This document shows, one piece after another, positions 51,301-60,301 of a stretch of DNA of 64,000 nucleotides. This stretch comes from JAADJA01 sp963840975 (lineage in GTDB: Bacteria; Bacteroidota; Bacteroidia; Bacteroidales; JAADJA01), in the NCBI GenBank assembly GCA_963840975.1, contig CAWJBC010000007.1, positions 57,914 to 121,913 of the forward strand. Reading direction: 5' to 3'. Below the pieces are notes generated by a model. It ran no database searches. It had not been told where the DNA came from and saw only the letters and a list, made by a program, of their open reading frames with translations. The position numbers were made by a program, and so were the translations under genes. Within the stretch, counting starts at the first letter, position 1. Every line of letters starts with the position of its first letter.

Positions 51301-52671
51301 TCAGTAGGTGGGATCAATAAGATATTTCTTCCTTTTACGGATGAGCGTATCCCTTGATATTCCAAGTAATCTTGCAGCATTTGTGTTATTGTTATTGGTT
51401 TGATCCAGAGCATAAATGATGAGTTTTTTTTCATTTTCCTCAATGTTACAGGAGTCTATGTTAAATACTGAATCTTTTTTATATTGCTCAAAATGAAAGT
51501 CTTTGGATTTTAGTTCTCTGCCATTTGAAATTATAATTGCCCTTTCAATCATGTTTCTCAATTCCCTTATATTTCCAGGGTAATCATAAGTTTGTAGGAG
51601 CCGGAAAACCTCTGGTTTTATTTCCGGTATCTTTATATTCTTGGCCGACGCGATCGTCTTTAAAAAATAGTTTACGAGAGGCTCAATATCTTCAGGCCTA
51701 GAACGCAAAGGAGGAATATTGATGATAAATGTATTCAAACGGTAAAACAAATCAATCCGCAACTTTTGTTTTTTGATCAGGTCTTCAATTTTGCAATTTG
51801 TAGCTGAAATTACCCTGAAATCAACTTCCATTTCACGATCGCCTCCAATCGGTTTTATCTTTTTTTCCTCTATTGCCCTTAATAATTTTGCCTGGAGCGC
51901 AAAAGGCATCTCAGATATTTCGTCAAGGAACAATGTGCCTTTATCTGCAAGTTCGAAGCAACCCTTTTTGTCTTCTATGGCACCTGTGTATGAGCCTTTT
52001 TTGTGACCAAAAAATTCGCTTTCAATTAATGACTCGGGAATGGCTGCGCTGTTTATCGGGCAAAACTTGTTATTTCTCCTTGAACTTCCATAGTGGATTA
52101 CTTGGGCAATTATTTCCTTACCCGTTCCATTTTCGCCGGTAATGAGCACATTTACATCCTTTTCTTTGGCGGCTAACAGAGCCAAACCACGAACTTTGTA
52201 CATGGCTTTGCTGCAACCAATGAAATCACGTCCAATTTTATTCTTAATTTCTTCCGGAATAAGTGATCCGTGATCTTTAGCAATCAATTCAAAAGGATAT
52301 TGTTTGAGTTGATCCCTGCTCCTTTCCAATGCGTTGAACAATTTATTCTTATTATTCGGTTTTTTGATATAATCCAAAGAGTTTATGAATCCTCCTTCGA
52401 AAACGTTATCAACATTACCCCTGCTGCTAATGATAATTACCTCGACATTTGGATAGCTTTTTTTTACTTCCGCAACCAATTGCAATCCATTCAAATCAGG
52501 TTGGAAAACATCGAGGATAAAAAAATCAACATTGGATGAGGCAAGATAATTTAATGCCTGTGTGGGTGTTTGAGCTATATGGGTGATAAAGTTATGCTCA
52601 ACCAATATGCTGGAAATTGTTTCAGTATAATTTTTGTCCTCATCCAATATAAGAATGCTGAACTTTTCCAT
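51301..52671 (-). CDS. Sigma-54-dependent response regulator (NtrC family)
   Basis: A 456-residue three-domain regulator. The receiver (1-120) has the phospho-acceptor Asp54 in FILDVFQPDLNG. The AAA+ sigma-54 activator domain (about 155-385) has Walker A GENGTGKE, a GAFTGA loop as GSYTGA, and Walker B TLFLDEISEM. The C-terminal Fis-type HTH (about 410-450) has TNAARLLGISRDTLIRKRK. The GSYTGA variant is accepted in this family. No histidine kinase gene is adjacent, so the partner is unknown. Confidence 0.95.
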   Translation of the reverse strand: MEKFSILILDEDKNYTETISSILVEHNFITHIAQTPTQALNYLASSNVDFFILDVFQPDLNGLQLVAEVKKSYPNVEVIIISSRGNVDNVFEGGFINSLDYIKKPNNKNKLFNALERSRDQLKQYPFELIAKDHGSLIPEEIKNKIGRDFIGCSKAMYKVRGLALLAAKEKDVNVLITGENGTGKEIIAQVIHYGSSRRNNKFCPINSAAIPESLIESEFFGHKKGSYTGAIEDKKGCFELADKGTLFLDEISEMPFALQAKLLRAIEEKKIKPIGGDREMEVDFRVISATNCKIEDLIKKQKLRIDLFYRLNTFIINIPPLRSRPEDIEPLVNYFLKTIASAKNIKIPEIKPEVFRLLQTYDYPGNIRELRNMIERAIIISNGRELKSKDFHFEQYKKDSVFNIDSCNIEENEKKLIIYALDQTNNNNTNAARLLGISRDTLIRKRKKYLIDPTY

Positions 52672-53121
52672 TTAATTACACTCAATTAAAAATTAACTGA
52701 TTACAATTAATTGCATTATTAAGCAAGCATCAAATCTGCTCTATTACTAAAAAAATTATTAATACTCATACCACCAGGGCATTACTAATTTTTGCAATCA
52801 GGATAAATTGATAACAAATTACCACAAATAAAAATCGTTAACCCCAAACTTTGAAAAAACAGCTGATCAATTCTGTTAAAGTGGTTTATTATGATTTTAT
52901 CCACGTTGAGTTTTAATTAATTTTAAGCTGATAAAGATAATACAAATTCACTTCATTGTCAAGATTTTGGAAAATGAATTTTGACAGAGTAATAAGATGC
53001 CGTCAAAAAATTATGGCAATTGGTATAATTGATGATTTTTGAATTGGAAAAATCTTTTTTTTAAAAAACCAACCGATACCTGGTCAACAGAACCAAGTTT
53101 TAATAAAAAATATTTGTTATG
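52672..53121. other. Long non-coding gap upstream of the sigma-54 regulator
   Basis: This 450-bp, AT-rich gap contains no recognisable gene or strong hairpin. It sits between the 3' end of the CotH protein gene and the 5' end of the regulator gene. I looked for a sigma-54 -24/-12 promoter (GG-N10-GC) and found no convincing one. Confidence 0.5.
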
Positions 53122-56100
53122 CTAATCTGAAATCTTAATAAACCGCTTCAACTCTTTGATTCCATTCGAGTCAACAATTCGTATCAGATAAACAGAAGGT
53201 GGCATTTCTTTAATATCAATTCTGACTTCTTTTTTAGGGTCAGCTGATCTTCCTTCTTTAATGATTGTTCCATTCAAATCGATAATCTGAAAATAAAAGT
53301 TGGTGTTAATGTCATTGCTGTTACTTTTTAAATACAATTTATCTGAAGCCGGGTTGGGAAAGAGGAAAAAACTTGTTTGATCTTGCCAGAAATTACTAAT
53401 GTTTGTGGTGAGGGATTCAAAATAAGCATCAAAGGTTATTTCTTCGGCATTTAAGTTGTTTAGGAATTCAGGATTCAAAGTATCGGCAATCAATCCGTTG
53501 TTTCCCCAATATATGAAATTATAGCCATCGTTAGCAATTGCTTCGATCTTGACAGGAATTCCATTAAAATATATTCCCTGCCAGGGATAGGTCTCAGGAA
53601 TAATGGTGCTGATTTTGATTTTTCCGGCTTCTTCGGGATAAACGTTTAGTGTTACCTCAACCTGATTGGGTAATGAAAAATTGGTTTCAATATGATTCCT
53701 TACCTGACCGGTTCTCAGCGAAAGCTGATTTTGAAAAGTCAAATGGTTATTATGGAAATTCAACATCTGCTGCCCGATATCAGGACCGCCCCATCGCAAA
53801 TATTCATTGGGCATTTCAACCACCGTTTGATTGTAGAAACTATTTTCAACAGCCGAAATCCGGCTGAATAGATAGGCAGTGTTCATCACATCTGCAAAAC
53901 GGTTGATAAAATAATTTCGGAACCGATCATTCTGCATACTTTTGAACCAGATATTGATATAGGGAATTGACGGACTTTGCGAAAGCATATATTCGATATG
54001 ATCGAAATAACAGTCGTTCCAGCCGTTTGGAGGAAAGGAAAGTTCAAGGTCAACGATGCAGAAGCGCCAGCGAAAGTTGGTTTTATCAGAGCGGTAAATC
54101 TTGATGTTATTCCAGGGCCAGTCGTTGTTTGCCATCCACGATTCTCCGATAATATAATCAGCGTACCACTCCATATCAAAATATTGATCAGCCAAATTCC
54201 AGAAAGCGGTATCTTCTGGATCTAAATTATTTAATGCATCATACGAAACGAAGAAGGAATCAACGTTTCCGGCTACCGCACGCAAAGCGCCACCGTACCA
54301 ATAGCTCAGGGATAAAATATCTGTTGAATCTGCGTCAGCATTATCAATGGATTTAAAATAATCCGTATCAAATTTTTCGCGCAATTCATACAAACCAAAG
54401 TAGGAGCCATTGATGTAAACAGTTACGGGTCGCCATGCGGAATAATAGATTTTTGTTTCAGCCGCCATAGCTTCAACCTGGCAGGCATCTTTATATGGAA
54501 ATGACAGGTATTGATTACTGCCATTCCTGAGATAAAACTTTCCGTACTTCGTTCTGTCAGGCCTGTTTGGAATTAACTGATAATTGACAGGGCCATCACC
54601 TAAAACACCGTCGTCCAACTCAACCCGGAAAGAGTGCTGGGGATTTGAACGACTTCCTCCTGCTCCACCGTCAACCTGTATGCCTGCAAGCTGAGAAAAG
54701 ATCAATTGAAAGGTGGAATCGAAATATTCAACGTAAGCTGCCCGTTCCCAGTCAAATTGCCAATTGTCGAATATTCCGGAAGGTCCATATAAATTTGCAT
54801 TATCGGTAATTACCGAAAGGATGGGCGTGGAATGGTTAACACCATAGAAATAAGTTGAAACTACCGTTGGGCTTGGTAATAATTCATTTGCAAAAGCCCT
54901 TGCTTTTAAAACTTTTGAATTGCTAATATTTATTGGAATCCCCACATAGAGTGCTGAACCGGTTGTCGGATCGCTCCCATCCAATGTATAATAGATTTCT
55001 GAAGGACCTGGATTAGGGTTAGTGATGCTTACACTGACAGGAAAATCATAAAACCCTGAAGGAATTGAAAAAGCAGGAGGATTGAGGTACCCGGTGTAAA
55101 TGTTTGATGTATTGTTTGTGGCTGTAGGAGTGGCCGTTTGAAACAGAAAAATTGCTGATGACGAATCGGGATAAGAACCAATGCTGTTATCGAGATTATT
55201 GCAATTGACAAACAGGCTGCTCAGCAAAGCCTGTTCAGGGGAATAAAGATATACCGTTTCGCCCGATTCGGAAATTTTAAAGTTAGTGTGCAGGAAGTTA
55301 TTGGGATTTACAGCTTCAAATTCGGAAGACACTGCATTTTCAGAAACCAATTTCAAATGAATATCAATGTAATCATACACAGTATTGGGGTCGGTACCGG
55401 CTACATCGAATGAAATGCTGGAAATTTCACCAGATGTCAAACCCGCTGCATTCATTTCATAAGCAAGGATCAGCATCTGATTTCGCGCTCCCCAATACCA
55501 ATTGCCATAAGGTGCAGGATATTCCGTATTTGAATTTTGAATAGTACCGGTTCCTATTATCGTCCCATTCAGTTTCATGTTTGGACGCTGAAAGACCGGA
55601 GTTCCATAGCCAACAAAGCAGGCAGCATCATTTCCATCCTGAAACGAAAATACGGTTGACAGGAAAGAAGTTGCGGTCTGGTTAAATACCGAATTGGTGG
55701 TATAACCAGCAGAGCTATACGAACAGGTGTTGATCAGTAAATTGGAAACACCATCCCAATTGAAGGGAATTGTAAAAAAATGGTCATTCCAACCGACAAC
55801 TGGATTAAAAATTCCGGTATTGATTGTATGAACGAAACCTGAAATGGGTTTGCGGTCTTTTCCGCTGCAAAAAACAATTTTAAATTCACCGGGAGCAAGC
55901 TGAATATTTGGAAAAACCCACTTGGCAGGATTGTTCACTTTATCTGTCAGGGAATAATTGAAGAGATTTACGCTATCATTGCCTGGATTATACAATTCAA
56001 TCCAATCGGGATATTCACCGTCCTCGTCTGCAAGGGTCAGATAGTTTCTGTTGGTACCTTCATTGATTACCACCTGGGCTGCTATATCGTTACGTGCAAG

Positions 56101-56142
56101 AAACCAAATTAAGATAACGAACAACAACTGCTTTATTGACAT
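53122..56142 (-). CDS. Secreted CotH-like kinase protein with lamin-tail and T9SS domains
   Basis: A 1006-residue surface protein. After a signal peptide (IKQLLFVILIWFLARNDIAAQ) come a lamin-tail-like domain (DGEYPDWIELYNPGNDS), a long region with GTGTIQNSNTEYPAP, a chitobiase/CHB-type domain (GPSEIYYTLDGSDPTTGSALY), and the CotH domain (about 480-760, with GGSRSNPQHSFRVELDD and KIYRSDKTNFRWRFCIVDLEL). A C-terminal T9SS domain (FFLFPNPASDKLYLKS) follows. CotH proteins are atypical protein kinases in spores. Here the role is inferred. A -7 promoter lies 51 bases upstream. The Met at 56142 gives the signal peptide. Confidence 0.9.
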   Translation of the reverse strand: MSIKQLLFVILIWFLARNDIAAQVVINEGTNRNYLTLADEDGEYPDWIELYNPGNDSVNLFNYSLTDKVNNPAKWVFPNIQLAPGEFKIVFCSGKDRKPISGFVHTINTGIFNPVVGWNDHFFTIPFNWDGVSNLLINTCSYSSAGYTTNSVFNQTATSFLSTVFSFQDGNDAACFVGYGTPVFQRPNMKLNGTIIGTGTIQNSNTEYPAPYGNWYWGARNQMLILAYEMNAAGLTSGEISSISFDVAGTDPNTVYDYIDIHLKLVSENAVSSEFEAVNPNNFLHTNFKISESGETVYLYSPEQALLSSLFVNCNNLDNSIGSYPDSSSAIFLFQTATPTATNNTSNIYTGYLNPPAFSIPSGFYDFPVSVSITNPNPGPSEIYYTLDGSDPTTGSALYVGIPINISNSKVLKARAFANELLPSPTVVSTYFYGVNHSTPILSVITDNANLYGPSGIFDNWQFDWERAAYVEYFDSTFQLIFSQLAGIQVDGGAGGSRSNPQHSFRVELDDGVLGDGPVNYQLIPNRPDRTKYGKFYLRNGSNQYLSFPYKDACQVEAMAAETKIYYSAWRPVTVYINGSYFGLYELREKFDTDYFKSIDNADADSTDILSLSYWYGGALRAVAGNVDSFFVSYDALNNLDPEDTAFWNLADQYFDMEWYADYIIGESWMANNDWPWNNIKIYRSDKTNFRWRFCIVDLELSFPPNGWNDCYFDHIEYMLSQSPSIPYINIWFKSMQNDRFRNYFINRFADVMNTAYLFSRISAVENSFYNQTVVEMPNEYLRWGGPDIGQQMLNFHNNHLTFQNQLSLRTGQVRNHIETNFSLPNQVEVTLNVYPEEAGKIKISTIIPETYPWQGIYFNGIPVKIEAIANDGYNFIYWGNNGLIADTLNPEFLNNLNAEEITFDAYFESLTTNISNFWQDQTSFFLFPNPASDKLYLKSNSNDINTNFYFQIIDLNGTIIKEGRSADPKKEVRIDIKEMPPSVYLIRIVDSNGIKELKRFIKISD

Positions 56143-56192
56143 CCTATTTTTATTGAGAGCGGTAAATGTTTTATTTTCTGCTATTTTACAAG

Positions 56193-56200
56193 CAAAAGTA
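56193..56200 (-). promoter_or_regulatory. Candidate TAnnTTTG (-7) promoter element
   Basis: Minus-strand TACTTTTG matches the -7 consensus about 50 bases before the CotH protein start. Confidence 0.4.
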
Positions 56201-56312
56201 TATATTCTCCGCATTTCTCCAAACCGGCAGGGGTCTTTTTATAGAATATTGAAATTATTTTGTTTTTAGGCAGGAAAATACAATGCTTAAAGTCAAAGTT
56301 CAATATGCCATC

Positions 56313-56939
56313 CTACCTGATCTCACCCAATCGGACACTCCATATCTTCAGGGTATCGCTGCCAAAGATTTTATTTTCTTTCACCACGTATATATCAACG
56401 TTACGACTGACGGATTTTACTATTTGTCCACTTTGAGTAGGTTCAGTGAAATCTTGTGAGAACTTAAGTATACCTGAATAAGTTGTATTTCCAATCCTGC
56501 GGAGCGGCTCATGAATACGAACGGAATCGAATGAAAAGTGTGGAAGCAATACTCTATTTTCCAGGACATCTTCAATTAACTTGTGAACCTCAATTTCTCC
56601 TTCATTTTTTTCAAAAAGTTGAACAGAAACGTTATCCGACTGAAAAGTGCTTTCTATCATTTCCGATGCTTTTTCCCTGAATGCCATGTCAAGGGTAGTA
56701 TCTGTCAATATCTCAAGATAATCGGCAAAATCTGAAAGTTTCTGGTTGGCGGCAGCTTCGTAGGCAAACAAAGAAGACTCGGTCAGATATTCGGTTTCGA
56801 ATTCATTTCTGATTTCGTTCCTGGTCTCATCAAGCAATCTTTCCTCCCGAATGGCTGCACCCTGCTCGTCTTCGCACGAAGGTGCGCTAAGCACAAAAAG
56901 TATAACTACAAGGGTTGATATTTTAAAAATTCTCATCAT
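56313..56939 (-). CDS. Predicted lipoprotein of unknown function
   Basis: A 208-residue protein with a lipobox-like signal (VILFVLSAPSC-EDE), so it is likely lipidated. The rest is helical and then beta-rich with no recognised domain. It overlaps the upstream membrane protein gene (56936-57871) by four bases (ATGA), so the two are co-expressed and possibly interact. The second Met at 56936 is an alternative start. Confidence 0.65.
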   Translation of the reverse strand: MMRIFKISTLVVILFVLSAPSCEDEQGAAIREERLLDETRNEIRNEFETEYLTESSLFAYEAAANQKLSDFADYLEILTDTTLDMAFREKASEMIESTFQSDNVSVQLFEKNEGEIEVHKLIEDVLENRVLLPHFSFDSVRIHEPLRRIGNTTYSGILKFSQDFTEPTQSGQIVKSVSRNVDIYVVKENKIFGSDTLKIWSVRLGEIR

Positions 56940-57871
56940 CTATTTTTCTCATTGACCCGGAACCTGAGAACCACAATTTTGTCATCCTTGAATTTCGTGT
57001 CCAATATCTCAATATTTTTCAAACTGCCTGTCGGCAACGTTAGCTTATTGATAAACTCTTCTTTATTGTACAATTCCATGCCGGGTGCGTGCTGATCGTT
57101 CAGCACCTGGTAAATCATAGCGCCATCATCTATTATCTTGCCTAAGTAATTCCTTCTTTTTTGCCAATCATCCACATTCATTTGTGAGAAGTAATGAATG
57201 ATCAATGCATAGTCGTTGGGCTGAAGGCTGATCTTTTGGTCCCTTTCAAATGTTTTCAGGATACGGGTAATTGTATCCGGCTTATAATACGGAGCGCTGA
57301 CAACCATTTTAACAACGCTTTCATCGGTTTTCAAAAGAAAAATTCCTGCGCTGTCACTAAAGTAGTTCACTGGCGATTCATTATCCGATAAAAGTTTGAT
57401 TTCTATGGGGTAGCTGCTGATGGCATCCCTTGTGTGGGCATCATAAAAGCTAAATTTATATTCGCGGTTACTAAGGAGCTTAAAAACAAAGAACAGAATG
57501 GCAACCACGCATAAAACGAGGACTGGAATTATGATAAAATACCTGTTGGCTTTTGGAATTAACTTATTTTGGATAACAGGATCGCTGTTTTTAAAAATAA
57601 AATCATCCCAGTTTGTATAACCGGCATACTTGCTCAATAAATTCAAAACATCAATTCGTGGCAGTGACTTGCTTTCCGATTTGATGTGATTATAAAACCA
57701 CTTTTCGCTGATGTGGGCATTTATTTTAATCAGCAAATCTTCCTGGAAATCGGTGATCTCCTGTCCCTTCCAATCAGCGATTGAAGGATTAATTCCCGGA
57801 TATGACTGTTGCATGACGGTCACCATCTTTTGCTTTAGCAATTCAAAATGATTTTTATTTCCGTTCTGCAA
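56936..57871 (-). CDS. Single-pass membrane protein with cytoplasmic helical domain (unknown function)
   Basis: A 311-residue protein. Residues 1-105 form a helical cytoplasmic region with VLNLLSKYAGYTNWDDF, a common Bacteroidetes motif of unknown role. One membrane helix follows (FIIIPVLVLCVVAILFFVFKLL, about 112-133), then a periplasmic beta-rich region. This layout suggests a sensor or a signalling anchor for the lipoprotein encoded by the coupled next gene. No kinase or known ligand domain is visible. Confidence 0.65.
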   Translation of the reverse strand: MQNGNKNHFELLKQKMVTVMQQSYPGINPSIADWKGQEITDFQEDLLIKINAHISEKWFYNHIKSESKSLPRIDVLNLLSKYAGYTNWDDFIFKNSDPVIQNKLIPKANRYFIIIPVLVLCVVAILFFVFKLLSNREYKFSFYDAHTRDAISSYPIEIKLLSDNESPVNYFSDSAGIFLLKTDESVVKMVVSAPYYKPDTITRILKTFERDQKISLQPNDYALIIHYFSQMNVDDWQKRRNYLGKIIDDGAMIYQVLNDQHAPGMELYNKEEFINKLTLPTGSLKNIEILDTKFKDDKIVVLRFRVNEKNR

Positions 57872-58034
57872 AGCTGCTTAAATTATTAAGTTTTAGAAAG
57901 TAAAACCCTTGCAAAGTAATTTGCAAATGATTTACAAGAGAAATTCAAAGCACTTAAAAGCCACCGTCCTAATTTTACCTTTTGAAAATCGAATTTAAAA
58001 CAAAAATAAGGAATTAATCTGTTAGTTAAACTAA

Positions 58035-58041
58035 AAGGAGG
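58035..58041 (+). promoter_or_regulatory. Strong Shine-Dalgarno site before the FISUMP gene
   Basis: AAGGAGG lies seven bases before the ATG at 58049. It supports that start. Confidence 0.6.
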
Positions 58042-58048
58042 ACGACCC

Positions 58049-59383
58049 ATGAAAACAAAAAACAATCAAATCATTTTTCTAATTACAGTAACAATTTTTC
58101 TTGTTAGCCAGTCATTCTCTCAACCGGGCTATGTGACGCTAACATTTTCTGGCGATAATAATGGTCAGCCGGTTTCTCTCGAAAGTGTATGGGTCAAAAA
58201 TCTTACCCAGAATTGCGATACTACAGTTTATCCACCTGATTTTACTCTTGCAATTGACACCATAATGACAGGGTTTAGTGGAGGACAATACTTAAAAAAA
58301 GAATTCACTGTCTCGCAGAACTTCCCTAATCCATTTGCTCATCATACGACAATTTTAATTCATCTGCCTGACAACGATGATGTCGAAATTATTGTGAATA
58401 ACCTGTTAGGACAGCAACTGATACATTATAACGCTCAGTTAAATTCAGGAATGCATACCTTTAAGTTTTTCCCTTCCAATGAGAGGGTTTTCATTATGTC
58501 AGTTATTTACAAAGACCAAAAAAGGTCTGTTCAAATGCTTTCCTCCGGGAATGTAGTTGATAAAGAATGTCGTTTAAAATACCTGGGGAGTAATGGTTCC
58601 GGCATTATTAAATCAGTCCAAAACAAAAGTTATTTCGATTTCAACCCCGGTGATAAGCTGCTTTTTGTGGGTCATACAACTGCTGAAGAATCCGGAATAC
58701 TTGATTCACCAACTGAAAATCAAGACTATGTATTTCAATTTGCAACGAATATTCCCTGTATCGGTAATCCGATAGTTGAATATGAAGGACAGACCTACAA
58801 TACGGTTCAAATTTATGGTCAGTGCTGGCTAAAGGAGAATCTGAATGTGGGTAGCATGATCCCGTCGTCACAGGCTCAGACGAATAACAACATAATCGAA
58901 AAATACTGTATGGTAGATATGGCTTCTTTATGTGATTTGTTTGGAGGATTGTATTCCTGGAATGAAATGATGAAATATACCAATGAAACCGGCGGTCAGG
59001 GTATTTGCCCGGATGGCTGGCATGTTCCCGAAGATATTGAATGGCAAATACTCGAAGGAAGTGTGGACTCTGAAAATAAGATAGGAAACGCTATTTGGGG
59101 ATATAATGCCTGGAGAGGTTCAGATGCAGGCGGAAACCTTAAACAGACTGGAACCGAACTATGGGAGTATCCAAATACCGGTGCGACAAACGCTTATGGA
59201 TTTACAGCACTTCCGGGAGGATATTATGTTCAGGGTTTCTGGGGACCCGGATATAAAACCTATTTCTGGAGTTCTCATCCTACCCAGAAATACTACCGAA
59301 ATATGGACTGGGACCAAGCTGGAATCAAAAGAAATACTGCAGGAAATATTGAAGTTTTTTCCGTTCGTTGTGTGAAGGACTGA
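58049..59383 (+). CDS. Secreted FISUMP domain-containing protein
   Basis: A 444-residue exported protein. After the signal peptide (IIFLITVTIFLVSQSFSQ) there is a region with a T9SS-CTD-like stretch (FTVSQNFPNPFAHHTTI, about 92-108), which is unusual because it is internal. A FISUMP (Fibrobacter succinogenes major paralogous) domain follows (about 245-443), with QIYGQCWLKENLNVG, GICPDGWHVPEDIEWQIL and TYFWSSHPTQKYYRN. FISUMP domains are surface-exposed with unknown ligand. The internal CTD-like segment may act as a beta domain. Confidence 0.85.
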   Translation: MKTKNNQIIFLITVTIFLVSQSFSQPGYVTLTFSGDNNGQPVSLESVWVKNLTQNCDTTVYPPDFTLAIDTIMTGFSGGQYLKKEFTVSQNFPNPFAHHTTILIHLPDNDDVEIIVNNLLGQQLIHYNAQLNSGMHTFKFFPSNERVFIMSVIYKDQKRSVQMLSSGNVVDKECRLKYLGSNGSGIIKSVQNKSYFDFNPGDKLLFVGHTTAEESGILDSPTENQDYVFQFATNIPCIGNPIVEYEGQTYNTVQIYGQCWLKENLNVGSMIPSSQAQTNNNIIEKYCMVDMASLCDLFGGLYSWNEMMKYTNETGGQGICPDGWHVPEDIEWQILEGSVDSENKIGNAIWGYNAWRGSDAGGNLKQTGTELWEYPNTGATNAYGFTALPGGYYVQGFWGPGYKTYFWSSHPTQKYYRNMDWDQAGIKRNTAGNIEVFSVRCVKD

Positions 59384-59457
59384 TAATAACCTGGCAAATA
59401 TTACTCAAACGGTAATTAATGTTATACCTTTGATATTAACATTTAAATCTTAGAGCC

Positions 59458-59862
59458 ATGATAGAACATGTTCACAACCACATCACATCGGAGCTGCAGC
59501 AAAACACCCGCACCGATATTATTTTCATTTTAACAGCAATCCTTCTCAACCTGATCACACTCGCTGTGAATTCGGGTATGTCGGAAAAATCAAGAACCGA
59601 CAATGCTTCGCTCATTGTCATGTTTGTATTTGTGTGTCTAATTGTACTGGTAAACCTGGTGGTCGTCATTGGATTAATGAAAGGAAAACAAACCCGCGAG
59701 AAACTATTGAAAGGACTGATTCAGATGTACAAAGACCAGGACGTTGACAAATATTATGATATGTCGTTGCTGGGAAACTACAATGTAAGGTACAATCTTT
59801 TTATCATGGTGGTGATGTTTACAGGCATCATTGCAACGATAGTGCCTTTTATTTTGAGATAG
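59458..59862 (+). CDS. Hypothetical three-helix membrane protein
   Basis: A 134-residue protein with three hydrophobic segments (about 22-39, 48-70 and 112-131) and a short amphipathic region between them carrying REKLLKGLIQMYKDQDVDKYY. No family is recognised. It follows the FISUMP gene by 74 bases, with no clear operon relationship. Confidence 0.65.
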   Translation: MIEHVHNHITSELQQNTRTDIIFILTAILLNLITLAVNSGMSEKSRTDNASLIVMFVFVCLIVLVNLVVVIGLMKGKQTREKLLKGLIQMYKDQDVDKYYDMSLLGNYNVRYNLFIMVVMFTGIIATIVPFILR

Positions 59863-59945
59863 ACCTGACGGATCGTAAAATTCCTTTCAGGCTAATTTGG
59901 CGGGAGGTTAAATAAATATTGAAGTAAAATCAAAAACTTGTTTTT

Positions 59946-60287
59946 ATGGCAAAAAGAGCGCTATACTGGATTCCGAGGATACTTGGCATCCTTGCTATTT
60001 TATTTATGATGATGTTCTCTTTGGACTGTTTCGGTGAAAATGAAACATTAAAGAATCGGCTGATTTGCTTATTTATGCATAACATACCGGCATTAATCTG
60101 CATAATAGTGCTGCTCATTGCATGGAAATGGGAACTTGTGGGCGGAATTCTTTTTATCCTTGTTTTTATCGGAGCAGGCATTTTCTTCGACAGTTTTACA
60201 GGAAACTTCGGCTCGTTGATTGTCATTAGCCCCTTTTTGTTAACAGGAATTCTTTTTATCATAAATTCCAGCCAATCTAAATACTAA
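59946..60287 (+). CDS. Hypothetical small membrane protein
   Basis: A 113-residue hydrophobic protein with about four helices (LGILAILFMMMFSL, IPALICIIVLLIAW, ILFILVFIGAGIFF, PFLLTGILFII) that resembles the uncharacterised small membrane proteins (DUF7670-like) common in Bacteroidetes. It ends 14 bases before the convergent peptidase gene stop. No function is known. Confidence 0.65.
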   Translation: MAKRALYWIPRILGILAILFMMMFSLDCFGENETLKNRLICLFMHNIPALICIIVLLIAWKWELVGGILFILVFIGAGIFFDSFTGNFGSLIVISPFLLTGILFIINSSQSKY

Positions 60288-60301
60288 GTACTATGTACTA
60301 A

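Noticed and set aside
52672..53121. Sigma-54 promoter in the gap near the NtrC-type regulator
   Set aside because: A TGGCA sequence is present, but the GC at -12 with the right spacing is not, so I do not list it.
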